A stretch of 64,000 bases of DNA from Thermoanaerobacterium butyriciformans (GCF_017874545.1 NZ_JAGGLT010000003.1:1-64000); one strand, 5' to 3'; positions 16,430 to 25,527 are shown, numbered from the stretch's first letter. Program-made: numbers and translations. The notes: a model not told the origin generated them from the sequence alone.

Positions 16430-16450
16430 TCTAGGAAAAAGCGTGTAAGT

Positions 16451-18553
16451 TTATTTTGCCAAGATTCTAAGGGAGTTAAGCACGGCCAGCACAGTTATCC
16501 CCACATCTGCAAATACTGCTTCCCACATTGTTGCAAGACCCAATGCTCCTAAGGTGAGGACAGATAATTTAACGCCTAATGCAAAAATTATATTTTCTAA
16601 AACAATTTTATGAGTTTTCTTTGCTATTTTTATGGCGTCAACCAATTTATAAGGTTCGTCTGTCATCAGCACCACGTCTGCCGCTTCTATAGCAGCATCA
16701 GTGCCGATTTTTCCCATTGCAATTCCGACGTCTGCTCTTGTTAAAGCGGGAGCATCATTTATTCCATCTCCAACAAAAGCTACTTTGCCTTTTAAATCAG
16801 TATTGCTGCACAGTTCATCTACTACATTAACTTTTTCATCAGGCAGAAGCTCTGAGTAAACACCATCAAGTCCTAACTCATTTGATATATATTGGCTTAT
16901 TTCTTTTTTATCTCCAGTAAGCATTATAAGTCTTTCTACACCTAAGCTTTTAAGTGCTTTTACAGTATCTTTGGAGTCTTTTTTTATTGAATCAGATATG
17001 ACGATGTATCCTGCATATTTTCCGTCTACTGCTATGTGGACAGCGCTGTATGGTTTTGCATCCTTAAATGCTATATTATGGCTTTTCATCAATTTTGAAT
17101 TTCCCATAAGGATTTCTTTATCATCGATAATAGCTTTTATGCCATTGCCGGCAAGCTCAACATAATCTTTTATTTTTACTGCGTCAATTTCTTTGCCGTA
17201 AGCATTTACGATAGATGATGCTATAGGATGATTTGAGTAGTATTCTCCGTATGCAGCATATTTAAGCAGCTCATCGTTTTTCAAGGGATTTTCTGCATTG
17301 ATTTCTGTCACTTTGAAGGTGCCTTCTGTCAATGTGCCGGTTTTGTCGAAAACCATTGTTTTAACATCATTTAAAGCTTCTAAGTAATTGCTGCCTTTTA
17401 TAAGGATGCCGCTTTTTGATGCGGCACCGATGCCGCTGAAGAAGCTTAATGGTACCGATATAACAAGGGCACATGGACATGATATAACTAGGAATACCAG
17501 TGCTCTGTAGATCCAATTTGAGAAGTTCTCGCTTAAAAGTAGAGGAGGGATTGTGGCTATAAATAATGCAGATAGTGTTACGATTGGTGTATAGTATTTT
17601 GCAAATTTCGTTATAAAATTTTCAGCTTGTGCTTTTTTATTGTTGGCATTTTCTATCAAATCAAGAATCTTTGATACGGTTGATTCGTTAAAGTTCTTTT
17701 CGACTTTAACGGTGAGAAGGCCGTTTTTGTTTATAAAGCCGCTTAATACATCAGAACCGATGGTAACTTCCATTGGCAAATATTCTCCTGTCAGTGATGA
17801 TGTATCTACAAATGATTTGCCATCTATTACTTTCCCATCTAACGGTATTTTTTCACCTGGTTTTACTAAGATGATATCGCCTATATTTACTGCTTCTGGC
17901 GGTACCTTTTTTATATCATTTTCTATCTTCAAGTTTGCGTAGTCAGGCCTTATATCCATCAAATCTTTTATTGATTTTCTAGAATTGTCTACAGCGTAAT
18001 CCTCAATAAGTGTGCCTATTTGATAGAAAAGCATGACGGATACGCCTTCTTCATATTTGCCGATTGCAAAGGCACCTATTGTGGATATGCTCATGAGAAA
18101 ATTCTCATCAAACAACTGACCTTTCAAGATTTTTTTGATGGACAGTGCAATTATCTCCCCACCTGAAATAATGTAGCTTATGAAGAAAAGGGAGAACTTT
18201 GCGTATTCCGGAAGTTTAAAAATAACAGGCAAAATAAATAAAATTGCTGCAGATAATAATTGCATGATTTTCCACTTAAAGCGGCTGTCTTTTACGATTT
18301 TGCCTTCGGAATCAACAATATGAATATTTGGCTCCACATCTTTTACAACTTTCTTTATAATTTTATTTATATCATTTATCTTATTTATATCTTCTAATTC
18401 AACAGTCAATTTTGTATTTATAAGATCTACATTGGCATTGCATATTCCATCTATTTTTTTCACATTATCTTCTATTTTTGCCGCACATACAGCACAGTCT
18501 AATCCTTCTAATAGAAATGTCTTCTTTGAGCCTTTCATGTTATTTGATTCCAA
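16451..18553 (-). CDS. cadA: Heavy-metal P1B-type ATPase (Cd/Zn/Pb exporter)
   Basis: About 700 residues. A heavy-metal-associated domain with LDCAVC (Cys near 20 and 23) lies at the N-terminus. The membrane CPC motif is in VISCPCALVIS, the phosphorylation motif is DKTGTLTEG, and the hinge is GDGINDAPAL. CPC with a cadC-type regulator upstream indicates Cd/Zn/Pb export rather than copper. TTG 18553 is chosen because AGAAGGG stands 6 bases upstream; the in-frame ATG at 18571 lies upstream of that SD. It follows cadC with a gap of about 40 bases and is probably co-transcribed. Confidence 0.92.
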   Translation of the reverse strand: MESNNMKGSKKTFLLEGLDCAVCAAKIEDNVKKIDGICNANVDLINTKLTVELEDINKINDINKIIKKVVKDVEPNIHIVDSEGKIVKDSRFKWKIMQLLSAAILFILPVIFKLPEYAKFSLFFISYIISGGEIIALSIKKILKGQLFDENFLMSISTIGAFAIGKYEEGVSVMLFYQIGTLIEDYAVDNSRKSIKDLMDIRPDYANLKIENDIKKVPPEAVNIGDIILVKPGEKIPLDGKVIDGKSFVDTSSLTGEYLPMEVTIGSDVLSGFINKNGLLTVKVEKNFNESTVSKILDLIENANNKKAQAENFITKFAKYYTPIVTLSALFIATIPPLLLSENFSNWIYRALVFLVISCPCALVISVPLSFFSGIGAASKSGILIKGSNYLEALNDVKTMVFDKTGTLTEGTFKVTEINAENPLKNDELLKYAAYGEYYSNHPIASSIVNAYGKEIDAVKIKDYVELAGNGIKAIIDDKEILMGNSKLMKSHNIAFKDAKPYSAVHIAVDGKYAGYIVISDSIKKDSKDTVKALKSLGVERLIMLTGDKKEISQYISNELGLDGVYSELLPDEKVNVVDELCSNTDLKGKVAFVGDGINDAPALTRADVGIAMGKIGTDAAIEAADVVLMTDEPYKLVDAIKIAKKTHKIVLENIIFALGVKLSVLTLGALGLATMWEAVFADVGITVLAVLNSLRILAK

Positions 18554-18593
18554 AACTATCCCTTCTTTCATATAAATTTAAGCCAAATAAAGG

Positions 18594-18959
18594 CTATTCT
18601 TCTATATGGCTGAAGCCCTGGTCAAAAATCTTTATAACGTGGTCGTCTGCAAGAGAATAGTATACGACTTTGCCTTCTTTTCTGTGTTTTACAAGTTTGC
18701 TTTGCTTTAATATCCTTAGCTGATGAGATACTGCAGATTGATTCATGCCAAGTGTCGCCGCAATATCGCATACGCACATTTCCGACTCAAATAAAGCACA
18801 TAAAATTTTGATCCTTGTTGTGTCGCCAAATATCTTAAAAAGCTCAGCAAGGTCGTACAATTTTTCTTCTTCAGGCATTAATTTTTTTACTTTGTCAACA
18901 ACGTCTTGGTGTATCACAGTTATTTCACATACATCATTGTTGCTTTTATCATCTTTCAT
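18594..18959 (-). CDS. cadC: ArsR/SmtB family metal-sensing repressor
   Basis: 121 residues. The winged-helix recognition region is NQSAVSHQLRILKQSKLV, and the alpha-3 metal motif SEMCVCDIA matches the ELCVCDL motif of CadC-like sensors. The C-terminal histidines (DDHVIKIF...HIEE) can provide alpha-5 zinc ligands. It would repress itself and cadA until Cd/Zn/Pb binds. A matching operator lies at 18982-19003. Confidence 0.9.
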   Translation of the reverse strand: MKDDKSNNDVCEITVIHQDVVDKVKKLMPEEEKLYDLAELFKIFGDTTRIKILCALFESEMCVCDIAATLGMNQSAVSHQLRILKQSKLVKHRKEGKVVYYSLADDHVIKIFDQGFSHIEE

Positions 18960-18981
18960 AAAAACACCTCTATGATTGAAT

Positions 18982-19003
18982 ATATGAATATTTGTTCATA
19001 TAT
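18982..19003 (-). promoter_or_regulatory. CadC/SmtB-type operator
   Basis: The inverted repeat ATATGAATATTTGTTCATATAT has the classic ATATGAA...TTCATAT arms of ArsR/SmtB operators and lies just upstream of cadC. Confidence 0.8.
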
Positions 19004-19146
19004 ATTTTATAATTTATTTTAATCCGTGTCAACTCGTTTCACCAAATAACAGGAGAAAAAAGATATAAGACTGTCATATGCTCATTATGGTTTAATGTGA
19101 TGCTGTGCTATAATATATTTTAGTAATTCAGTTATGAGGGATAAAG

Positions 19147-20286
19147 ATGATGCGTAAAATAATCCATGTCGATATGGATGCTTTTTTTGCATCTGTGGAG
19201 CAACATGATAACCCAAAGCTTAAAGGAAAACCTGTCATAGTAGGCGGATTATCTGGTAGAGGAGTTGTATCTACATGCTCTTATGAGGCCAGAAAATATG
19301 GAATTCATTCGGCAATGCCTATGTACATGGCAAAAAGTCTATGCCCCAATGGCGTTTTTTTGCCTGTAAGGTTTCAGCGGTACAGGGAAGTGTCTAAAAA
19401 AGTATTTGATATTTTGTATGAAGTAACTGATATTGTGGAGCCACTATCCATTGATGAAGCATACCTTGATGTAACAGATATCGACAAAAATCCAGAAGAT
19501 ATTGCCAAGGAAATAAAAGAAAAAGTGTATATGACCACAGGGCTTACTGTGTCTGCAGGTGTTTCATACAATAAATTCCTTGCCAAGATTGCATCAGACT
19601 GGAACAAACCAGATGGACTTATGGTTATAACTGAAGACATGGTGCCTGACATATTGAGACCTCTTAGTGTATCAAAGGTGTACGGCATCGGTGAGAAATC
19701 TTCTGAGAGGCTTAAAAAGATCGGCATAGAGAAAGTCGATGATTTACTTAAGTTAAGCGAAGAAGAGCTTATAAATATATTCGGAAAGTATGGAAAAGAG
19801 ATATACGACAGGATAAGAGGAATTGATTTAAAACCTGTCGAAACATACAGGGAGACGAAATCAATCGGCAAAGAGACTACACTTAAAAAGGATACAGATG
19901 ATATTGATTTATTGACAAAGTATCTGGAGGGATTTTCAAGGACAATATCATTAGAATTAAAAAAAGAAAAACTTTATTGCAGAACTGTTACGGTAAAGAT
20001 CAAGACGTGGAATTTTACAGTCCACACGAAAAGCAGAACATTAAATGAATATATAGATTCACCTGATGATATTTACAATGTAGCATCATCTATTTTAAAA
20101 GAATCAAATATTAGTCAGCCTGTAAGGCTTATTGGGCTATCTGTTTCAAATTTAAGCACAAACAGTATAAAACAGTTGTCGCTTTTTGATTCGGAAATTA
20201 GAAAAAACATTAAGATCGATAAGATAGTCTATGAGGTAAATAAAAAGCTTGGAGGGTATTTTGTAAAAAAAGGAAGCGACATATAG
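19147..20286 (+). CDS. dinB: DNA polymerase IV
   Basis: 379 residues. The Y-family catalytic motifs are HVDMDAFFASVEQ at 7-19 and SIDEAYLDVT near 103. The helix-hairpin-helix region KVYGIGEKSSERLKKIGI and the little-finger domain follow. It performs translesion synthesis. Two adjacent ATGs (19147, 19150) are possible starts. I see no LexA box directly upstream. A C-terminal sequence QLSLFDSE resembles the beta-clamp binding motif QLsLF. The next gene follows after 11 bases. Confidence 0.95.
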   Translation: MMRKIIHVDMDAFFASVEQHDNPKLKGKPVIVGGLSGRGVVSTCSYEARKYGIHSAMPMYMAKSLCPNGVFLPVRFQRYREVSKKVFDILYEVTDIVEPLSIDEAYLDVTDIDKNPEDIAKEIKEKVYMTTGLTVSAGVSYNKFLAKIASDWNKPDGLMVITEDMVPDILRPLSVSKVYGIGEKSSERLKKIGIEKVDDLLKLSEEELINIFGKYGKEIYDRIRGIDLKPVETYRETKSIGKETTLKKDTDDIDLLTKYLEGFSRTISLELKKEKLYCRTVTVKIKTWNFTVHTKSRTLNEYIDSPDDIYNVASSILKESNISQPVRLIGLSVSNLSTNSIKQLSLFDSEIRKNIKIDKIVYEVNKKLGGYFVKKGSDI

Positions 20287-20297
20287 GGGGGGTCAAA

Positions 20298-21665
20298 ATG
20301 GAAAAAAGTGAACATCGATTTAGTCTTCAAAAGGAAATATTAGAGCTTGCATGGCCTTCTATTACTGAGCAGATGCTTATAATGATGGTAGGCATGGTAT
20401 CTACGATATTTGTAGGTCACATCAGCACTGCAGCTATAGCAGCAGTAGGCATGATTAACACGCTGGTGTTTTTCTTTCAATCCATCTTTGCAGGACTTTC
20501 TACCGGATGTACGGTAATCGTGGCGAGGCTTATAGGGGAAGATGATGAAGACGATGCACGGCTTGCAGTCATGCAGGCTCTTATAATGTGCATCATAATA
20601 TTTATAGCTTTTACTGTTTTTGGATATATATTTGCAGTTCCTCTCATAAAAACATTTTTTGGTACTGTTGCAAAAGATGTTTTCGATTTAGGCCTAATGT
20701 ACTATAAGATAATACTTTTAGGGATGCCTTTTGTCATAATAGATATTGTTTTAGGCGGAGCGTTAAGAGGTGCTGGAGATACCAGGACGCCAATGTACAT
20801 CACTGCCACAATAAACTTAATAAGCCTCATTTTAAATTCACTTACGGTATTTGGCGTAAACATAGGAGGACATCAATTAATACCGGCGTATGGCGTAAAA
20901 GGATCTGCTATGTCTGTCACTATAGCTAGAGTGATAGGCGGATTTATACAGCTTTACGTTCTTTACTTTGGAAAGAGGAAGATAAATTTAAGTGTAAACG
21001 ACAAGATTAGATTAGACTTACCGATGATGTTTAGAATCGTAAGAGTGGGTCTACCTGCATCGCTGGAACAACTGATAATGCAGGGGGGATTTTTAATACT
21101 GCAGGTTATAGTTTCCACAATGGGTACAGCGTCTATTGCAGTGTACCAAATAGGTATGAATGCCAATAGCCTCGCATTTATGCCTATATTTGGGTTCCAG
21201 CTTGCTGCAACGTCTCTTGTAGGAAGAAGCCTTGGCGCTAGAAAGATAATGCTGGCGGAGACGTACGGTAAACTATCAAATAAAATAGCCGTAAGGGTTA
21301 TAACGGTTATAGGAATTCTCATGTTTATATTTGCACGTCAGCTTGCTGCACTTTATTCAACAGATCCTGAAGTCATAAGAATGGGTTCTGTAGTAATAAG
21401 GATATTTGCTGCAATAGAGCCAATGCTTGCCATAATGAACGTTTTATCTGGCGTATTAAGAGCGGCCGGTGATTTGATGTATATAGTTATAACTGCATTT
21501 GTAGGCTTATGGCTTTTTAGAATTGCTATTGGGTATGTGCTGGGTAAAACGATGGGCATGGGCATATATGGTATATGGATAGGCATATGCTTTGATTTTG
21601 TCGTTAGGTCTTTCATGTACACATATAGATTCAAGCAGGGAAAGTGGAAATACCTGATGGTGTGA
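20298..21665 (+). CDS. MATE family efflux transporter
   Basis: 455 residues with 12 hydrophobic segments in two homologous halves. Typical signatures are ALRGAGDTRTPM in the first half and VLRAAGDLMY in the second. Such proteins export cationic drugs or metabolites with Na+ or H+. The start ATG follows a run of seven G. It is probably co-transcribed with dinB. Confidence 0.92.
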   Translation: MEKSEHRFSLQKEILELAWPSITEQMLIMMVGMVSTIFVGHISTAAIAAVGMINTLVFFFQSIFAGLSTGCTVIVARLIGEDDEDDARLAVMQALIMCIIIFIAFTVFGYIFAVPLIKTFFGTVAKDVFDLGLMYYKIILLGMPFVIIDIVLGGALRGAGDTRTPMYITATINLISLILNSLTVFGVNIGGHQLIPAYGVKGSAMSVTIARVIGGFIQLYVLYFGKRKINLSVNDKIRLDLPMMFRIVRVGLPASLEQLIMQGGFLILQVIVSTMGTASIAVYQIGMNANSLAFMPIFGFQLAATSLVGRSLGARKIMLAETYGKLSNKIAVRVITVIGILMFIFARQLAALYSTDPEVIRMGSVVIRIFAAIEPMLAIMNVLSGVLRAAGDLMYIVITAFVGLWLFRIAIGYVLGKTMGMGIYGIWIGICFDFVVRSFMYTYRFKQGKWKYLMV

Positions 21666-21762
21666 AATATGGGGATTTCTATTGTTCATTTTTTATGAAA
21701 TAGTTGCAAATTGGCAAAAATAAATTTATTATAGAAGTATAATTAAGCTGGGAGTTGATCTT

Positions 21763-22269
21763 GTGGATGTATTTATTGAAAAGCTTGTAAAAAAACAAAA
21801 GACATCTAAAGACACATTGACGGCAGTTGGACTTATTTTAGCTTCATTGGTAGTTGTTTTTTTCATAATACCGCTGATACCGTTTGTGAAGGAATTTCTC
21901 ATCTTTTTCATCATTGCCATACCTTTTTTTGCGTACTACGTTATAAGATGGCAAAACATAGAGTATGAGTACGCATATACTAATGGTGAATTGGATGTGG
22001 ACAAGATAGTAGCAGAGAGCAGGAGAAAAAGGCTTTTAAGCGTCGACTGTAAAGACTTTGAAATTGTAGCAAAGGTATCAAGCGATAAGTATTCAGATGA
22101 GTATAAAAAGATACCAAATAAGGTTGAAGCCGTAAGTTCAATGACATCACCAGATGTGTACTTTGCTGTATTTGAAAATGGAGGGAAAAGGACAATTCTC
22201 TACTTTGAACCTAATGAAAAGATGATAGAAGCCATGTGGAAGTATATACCAAGGAAGTTTTTTAAATAA
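21763..22269 (+). CDS. DUF6106-like membrane-anchored hypothetical protein
   Basis: 168 residues from GTG 21763. Two closely spaced hydrophobic helices (about 22-65) are followed by a soluble domain starting YEYAYTNGELDVDKI. That pattern, including ESRRKRLLSVDCKDFE, is shared by a conserved but uncharacterised Clostridia family. It sits 9 bases before the trmL SD and is likely co-transcribed with trmL. Function unknown. Confidence 0.7.
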   Translation: MDVFIEKLVKKQKTSKDTLTAVGLILASLVVVFFIIPLIPFVKEFLIFFIIAIPFFAYYVIRWQNIEYEYAYTNGELDVDKIVAESRRKRLLSVDCKDFEIVAKVSSDKYSDEYKKIPNKVEAVSSMTSPDVYFAVFENGGKRTILYFEPNEKMIEAMWKYIPRKFFK

Positions 22270-22284
22270 ACTGGAGGAATGCAA

Positions 22285-22755
22285 ATGCCCATCAATGTAG
22301 TATTGGTTGAGCCGGAAATACCACAAAATACAGGGAATATAGCGCGGACTTGTGTCTTGACAGGGTCTAAGCTTCATTTGGTGAAACCGCTTGGATTTTC
22401 TTTAAGTGAGAAGTATTTAAAAAGATCTGGACTCGATTACTGGCCGTACCTTGATTTAAAGGTGTATGAAAACATAGAAGAATTTTTAGAGTCTACAAAA
22501 GGCAGCAGGTATTATTTAGCTACTACAAAAGGCAAGCACTTCTATCATGAAGTAAAGTACGAAGATGATTCATACATCCTTTTTGGAAAAGAATCTGCAG
22601 GCCTTCCTCAGTGGTTAAGAGAAAAGTATGAAGATGACTGCATAAGGATACCTATGAACGAGGTAAAGGCGGAAAGATCTTTAAACTTGTCAAATTCTGT
22701 AGCAATTGTAGTCTACGAGGCATTAAAACAACTGGGTTTTCCTAATATGTATTAA
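22285..22755 (+). CDS. trmL: tRNA (cytidine(34)-2'-O)-methyltransferase
   Basis: 156 residues of a minimal SPOUT enzyme. The start PINVVLVEPEIPQNTGNIAR and the AdoMet-binding knot segments LFGKESAGLPQ and RIPMNEVKAERSLNLSNSVA are diagnostic. It methylates the wobble ribose of certain tRNA-Leu. ATG 22285 is preferred over 22279 because GGAGG is 8 bases away rather than 2. Confidence 0.92.
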   Translation: MPINVVLVEPEIPQNTGNIARTCVLTGSKLHLVKPLGFSLSEKYLKRSGLDYWPYLDLKVYENIEEFLESTKGSRYYLATTKGKHFYHEVKYEDDSYILFGKESAGLPQWLREKYEDDCIRIPMNEVKAERSLNLSNSVAIVVYEALKQLGFPNMY

Positions 22756-22763
22756 TATAAAGT

Positions 22764-22838
22764 GCAGCTAAAAATGGCGTTTATTTGGTAAGCGTCCGCA
22801 AAATACTGACAAAATACTGAAAGAAATGCTTTAGCTGC
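22764..22838 (+). terminator. Long-stem terminator-like structure after trmL
   Basis: GCAGCTAAA (22764-22772) pairs with TTTAGCTGC (22830-22838). The enclosed loop holds a short direct repeat AAAATACTGA. Only a weak T-rich tail follows. Confidence 0.5.
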
Positions 22839-22935
22839 CATTTATTTATTATACTTTTCATTTATGGATAATAGAATTATTACTTGCAAATTTAAGTTTG
22901 TCATAATATTCCTACTACTATTTAATTCGAATAGG

Positions 22936-22963
22936 TTGAATTTATCCTATATTAGGATATAAT
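22936..22963 (+). promoter_or_regulatory. Promoter/operator of the phd-type antitoxin
   Basis: TTGAAT (22936-22941) and TATAAT (22958-22963) are 16 bases apart. A perfect palindrome TATCCTA-TAT-TAGGATA (22943-22959) fills the spacer, the expected place for autorepression by a Phd protein. Confidence 0.7.
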
Positions 22964-22985
22964 AAAGGTAGGAGGTGCATAAAGC

Positions 22986-23228
22986 ATGAAAATTAATACG
23001 GAAAATATGGTTTCAATTACAGAGGCTAATCAGAACTTTTCGAAAGTTGCAAGGTTAGTAGACAAAAATGGTGTTGTGGTAATTTTGAAAAACAATGTGC
23101 CGAAATATGTTATAACAGAATTTAAAGAATATAAAGATGAGCAGACTGCAAAAAATGAAGATATAGAAAGCATTGCAACCCGCTTAATTTCTAAGCACCG
23201 TAGAGCTTTTGAGGAATTAGCTAAATGA
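22986..23228 (+). CDS. phd: Phd/YefM-family antitoxin, toxin partner truncated
   Basis: 80 residues behind GGAGG. The N-terminal Phd fold (SITEANQNFSKVARLVDKNG, VPKYVITEFKEY) binds DNA, and the C-terminus is the toxin-binding tail. Its stop overlaps an ATG as ATGA, the usual phd-doc junction, but the doc gene ends after 18 codons. The antitoxin itself looks intact and has its own palindromic promoter. Confidence 0.85.
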   Translation: MKINTENMVSITEANQNFSKVARLVDKNGVVVILKNNVPKYVITEFKEYKDEQTAKNEDIESIATRLISKHRRAFEELAK

Positions 23229-23281
23229 TACGGTTAAGTGTCCCACAGATTTTGAAAATTTTAGTTTATATCCCATCCTAA
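23225..23281 (+). pseudogene. doc: Truncated doc (Fic/AMPylase-type toxin) remnant
   Basis: The frame begins MIRLSVPQILK, matching the conserved Doc start (MIRLS.EQ.L), then runs into unrelated sequence and stops at 23279-23281. The HPF(D/E)xGNKR active-site region is absent. The breakpoint lies between about 23255 and 23261, directly against the 3' end of the minus-strand yefM gene. Confidence 0.7.
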
Positions 23282-23518
23282 ATCTTCCTCGTCTTTCCAT
23301 TCGTCTAACGGTGTTTTATCAGATTCTATGATACTTTCTTTTAAATTTGGTATTGACAATAAATACAAGGTTTCTTGAATTGCATTCCAGTCTTCTTCAG
23401 AAATTAAAATCGCATTGCCTTTTCTAGAAGTTATTTGAATGGGCTCCCTGTACTTTTTAACTTGCTCAATTATTTTATATATGTTTTGCCTTACTTTTGT
23501 CACAGGCATTATCTTCAT
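23261..23518 (-). CDS. YefM/Phd-family antitoxin without an adjacent toxin
   Basis: 85 residues. The start MKIMPVTKVRQNIYKIIEQV and the segment ITSRKGNAILISEEDWNAIQ are typical of YefM, and the acidic C-terminus (WKDEEDLGWDIN) would be the toxin-neutralising tail. ATG 23518 follows GAGGTG. YoeB-type toxin genes normally follow yefM directly; here the plus-strand phd/doc remnant is met instead. A promoter with TTGACG and TATAAT (16-base spacer) lies at about 23540-23567 on the minus strand. Confidence 0.8.
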   Translation of the reverse strand: MKIMPVTKVRQNIYKIIEQVKKYREPIQITSRKGNAILISEEDWNAIQETLYLLSIPNLKESIIESDKTPLDEWKDEEDLGWDIN

Positions 23519-23747
23519 ATAAATCACCTCTTTTTATAATTATAATGTACTTAAAACGTACGTCAACTGGCAATAGGAAAAATGTTTTTTGCTGCATATT
23601 GACTTTACTTGCAACAATCGTATAGGGAAAAAGCTTAAAAAGTTATTCAATTGTATGTATTTAAAATCATTGTAAAAGTTTGTTGTTAATTACTGCTTGT
23701 TGAGGTATACTCATAATAAGAGATACCAATTATAAGGTGGTGCTATA

Positions 23748-25511
23748 ATGGCTGATGATAAATTGATATACGCAATTGAAGAGAGAATAGGACAGCCTGA
23801 TTTATTTACTGGAAGAAAGGAAGAGTTGTCTTATTTTGAGAGATGGGCAGACGAGATACCTATGAAATTATCAAGATCGACAGCACTGCTGTCGAGAAGA
23901 AAAAAAGGAAAAACAGCGCTTGTGGAAAGACTTTACAATATCATATACACAAAAAATGGGTCATTAGTGCCGTTTTACTTTGAAGTGAAAGAAGGCAGCA
24001 AATGGATTGTTGACTTTGCTTTAAACTTTTATGCGTCTTTCATATCGCAGTATCTGGGCTTTAAGCTAAGAGATGTAAACTTATGCCGTACAATAAAAAG
24101 CCTTGATGAATTAAATGAAATCGCATCGAAAAACGGATATAAAGCCATTTCAGACAACATAAAACTATTTAAAGATGCATTAAAAGATAAAGACATGGTT
24201 GATACGATTTGGAATAATGCTCAATCGGCGCCGCATAGAATCGCAAGCGTGACAGGTGATTACATAGTTCAGATAATCGATGAATTTCAGTTTATTAATA
24301 GCGAAATTTTTCGTGATAAAGAGTGTACTGCAGTAATGAATGACCTTGCAGGCTCATATTTATCATTGGCAGAATCAAAAGTCGCGCCAATGCTTGTAAC
24401 AGGAAGCTGGGTAAGCTGGCTTAAGAACATAATAAGAGGTCAATTGCCAGGAAGATTTATAGAAACAGAGCTTAATAATTTAAAAGAGGAAGAAGGACTT
24501 GAAGCAATATACAATTACAGCATAATAACAGACGTTCCCGTGTCAGACGATGTGGCATTGTACTTAAACAAATTAGTAAATTCAGATCCATTTTATATAA
24601 GCGCTATAATACGAAGCATATACAAAGATAAAGATTTAACTACTATCGATGGACTCATGAAAACACTGAATTTTGAATTAAGGCGTGGCAGCATATACGG
24701 AACATGGATGGAGTATATAAGCCGCACATTAAGCACCGTAAATGATAAAAATGCCAAGAAAATAGTTCTGTTTTTGTCAAAAAATAGAGAGAAAGAGTGG
24801 ACGCGGCAGGAGATAATAGCAAAGTGTAATTTACCGTACGATGACAGGGAAGCCGAGAACAAACTTCAAATGCTAATAAAGGGAGATCTCATAAGTGAAG
24901 GAAGCACAAGCATAAGGTATAGAGGTATGACAGATGACATATTTTATAAAGTTTTTAGATACAAATACGAGGAAGAAATAGATAATTTTCCGCTAGAGAA
25001 AATATTAGATGAAGAACGTGAAAAAGAGCTTATGCAGATAGAGGCATTGCAAAAAGAAATAAAAAGCTTAAAAGGCAGAGAAAAGTATTATAAGGGGCAT
25101 ATATTAGAATACGTATTGATGAAGTACCTTAAGTTTGAACAATATAAAAAAGAAAATGCAACGTTAAAAGACAAAGTATATAATCCGATACAAGAAGCTG
25201 AATTTACAAGATATCAAGAAGTAAAGCCATACAAGGTTATGCTGGAAGGCGGGCGAGAACACGAAGTGGATATTTGGGCAAAAAGCTATGAAGAAGGAAA
25301 AGACCTTTTCATAGAGGTAAAAAGCTGGGAGAGGTCTATTAGCAAAAGTGATACTGAGAAATTTGTAAAAACAGTAAGAGATATGAAGACTTTAGGCATA
25401 AAAGGTTACTTTATATACTATTCGCTTAATGGTTTTGAAGATGATGCAAAAAAATATCTTAATGAAAATGGAATAATGTATGCCGATAAAAAAAGCTGGG
25501 CTATCGTATGA
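23748..25511 (+). CDS. AAA-type ATPase fused to a PD-(D/E)XK nuclease-like domain
   Basis: 587 residues. The N-terminal half is a STAND/archaeal-type ATPase: P-loop RRKKGKTALVERLY near residue 50 and Walker B-like QIIDEFQFI near 180. A winged-helix region follows near 345-400. The C-terminal part has EHEVDIWAK and LFIEVKSWERS (about 500-530), the D...ExK core of restriction-like nucleases (Mrr/DUF234 type). It is transcribed alone, next to two collapsed toxin-antitoxin loci. A near-palindrome GGTATACTC/GAGATACC at 23704-23727 lies in its promoter region. Possible roles are defence or DNA processing; not established. Confidence 0.7.
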   Translation: MADDKLIYAIEERIGQPDLFTGRKEELSYFERWADEIPMKLSRSTALLSRRKKGKTALVERLYNIIYTKNGSLVPFYFEVKEGSKWIVDFALNFYASFISQYLGFKLRDVNLCRTIKSLDELNEIASKNGYKAISDNIKLFKDALKDKDMVDTIWNNAQSAPHRIASVTGDYIVQIIDEFQFINSEIFRDKECTAVMNDLAGSYLSLAESKVAPMLVTGSWVSWLKNIIRGQLPGRFIETELNNLKEEEGLEAIYNYSIITDVPVSDDVALYLNKLVNSDPFYISAIIRSIYKDKDLTTIDGLMKTLNFELRRGSIYGTWMEYISRTLSTVNDKNAKKIVLFLSKNREKEWTRQEIIAKCNLPYDDREAENKLQMLIKGDLISEGSTSIRYRGMTDDIFYKVFRYKYEEEIDNFPLEKILDEEREKELMQIEALQKEIKSLKGREKYYKGHILEYVLMKYLKFEQYKKENATLKDKVYNPIQEAEFTRYQEVKPYKVMLEGGREHEVDIWAKSYEEGKDLFIEVKSWERSISKSDTEKFVKTVRDMKTLGIKGYFIYYSLNGFEDDAKKYLNENGIMYADKKSWAIV

Positions 25512-25523
25512 TAATCCAGCTTT
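25492..25523. terminator. Bidirectional terminator between the ATPase-nuclease gene and aroF
   Basis: AAAGCTGG (25492-25499) pairs with CCAGCTTT (25516-25523). Read from the aroF side it is followed by a run of seven T. Confidence 0.8.
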
Positions 25524-25527
25524 AATT

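Noticed and set aside
22790-22830. Short direct repeat AAAATACTGA as a possible CRISPR or iteron
   Set aside because: Only two short copies inside a terminator-like loop; no regular spacing or further units.
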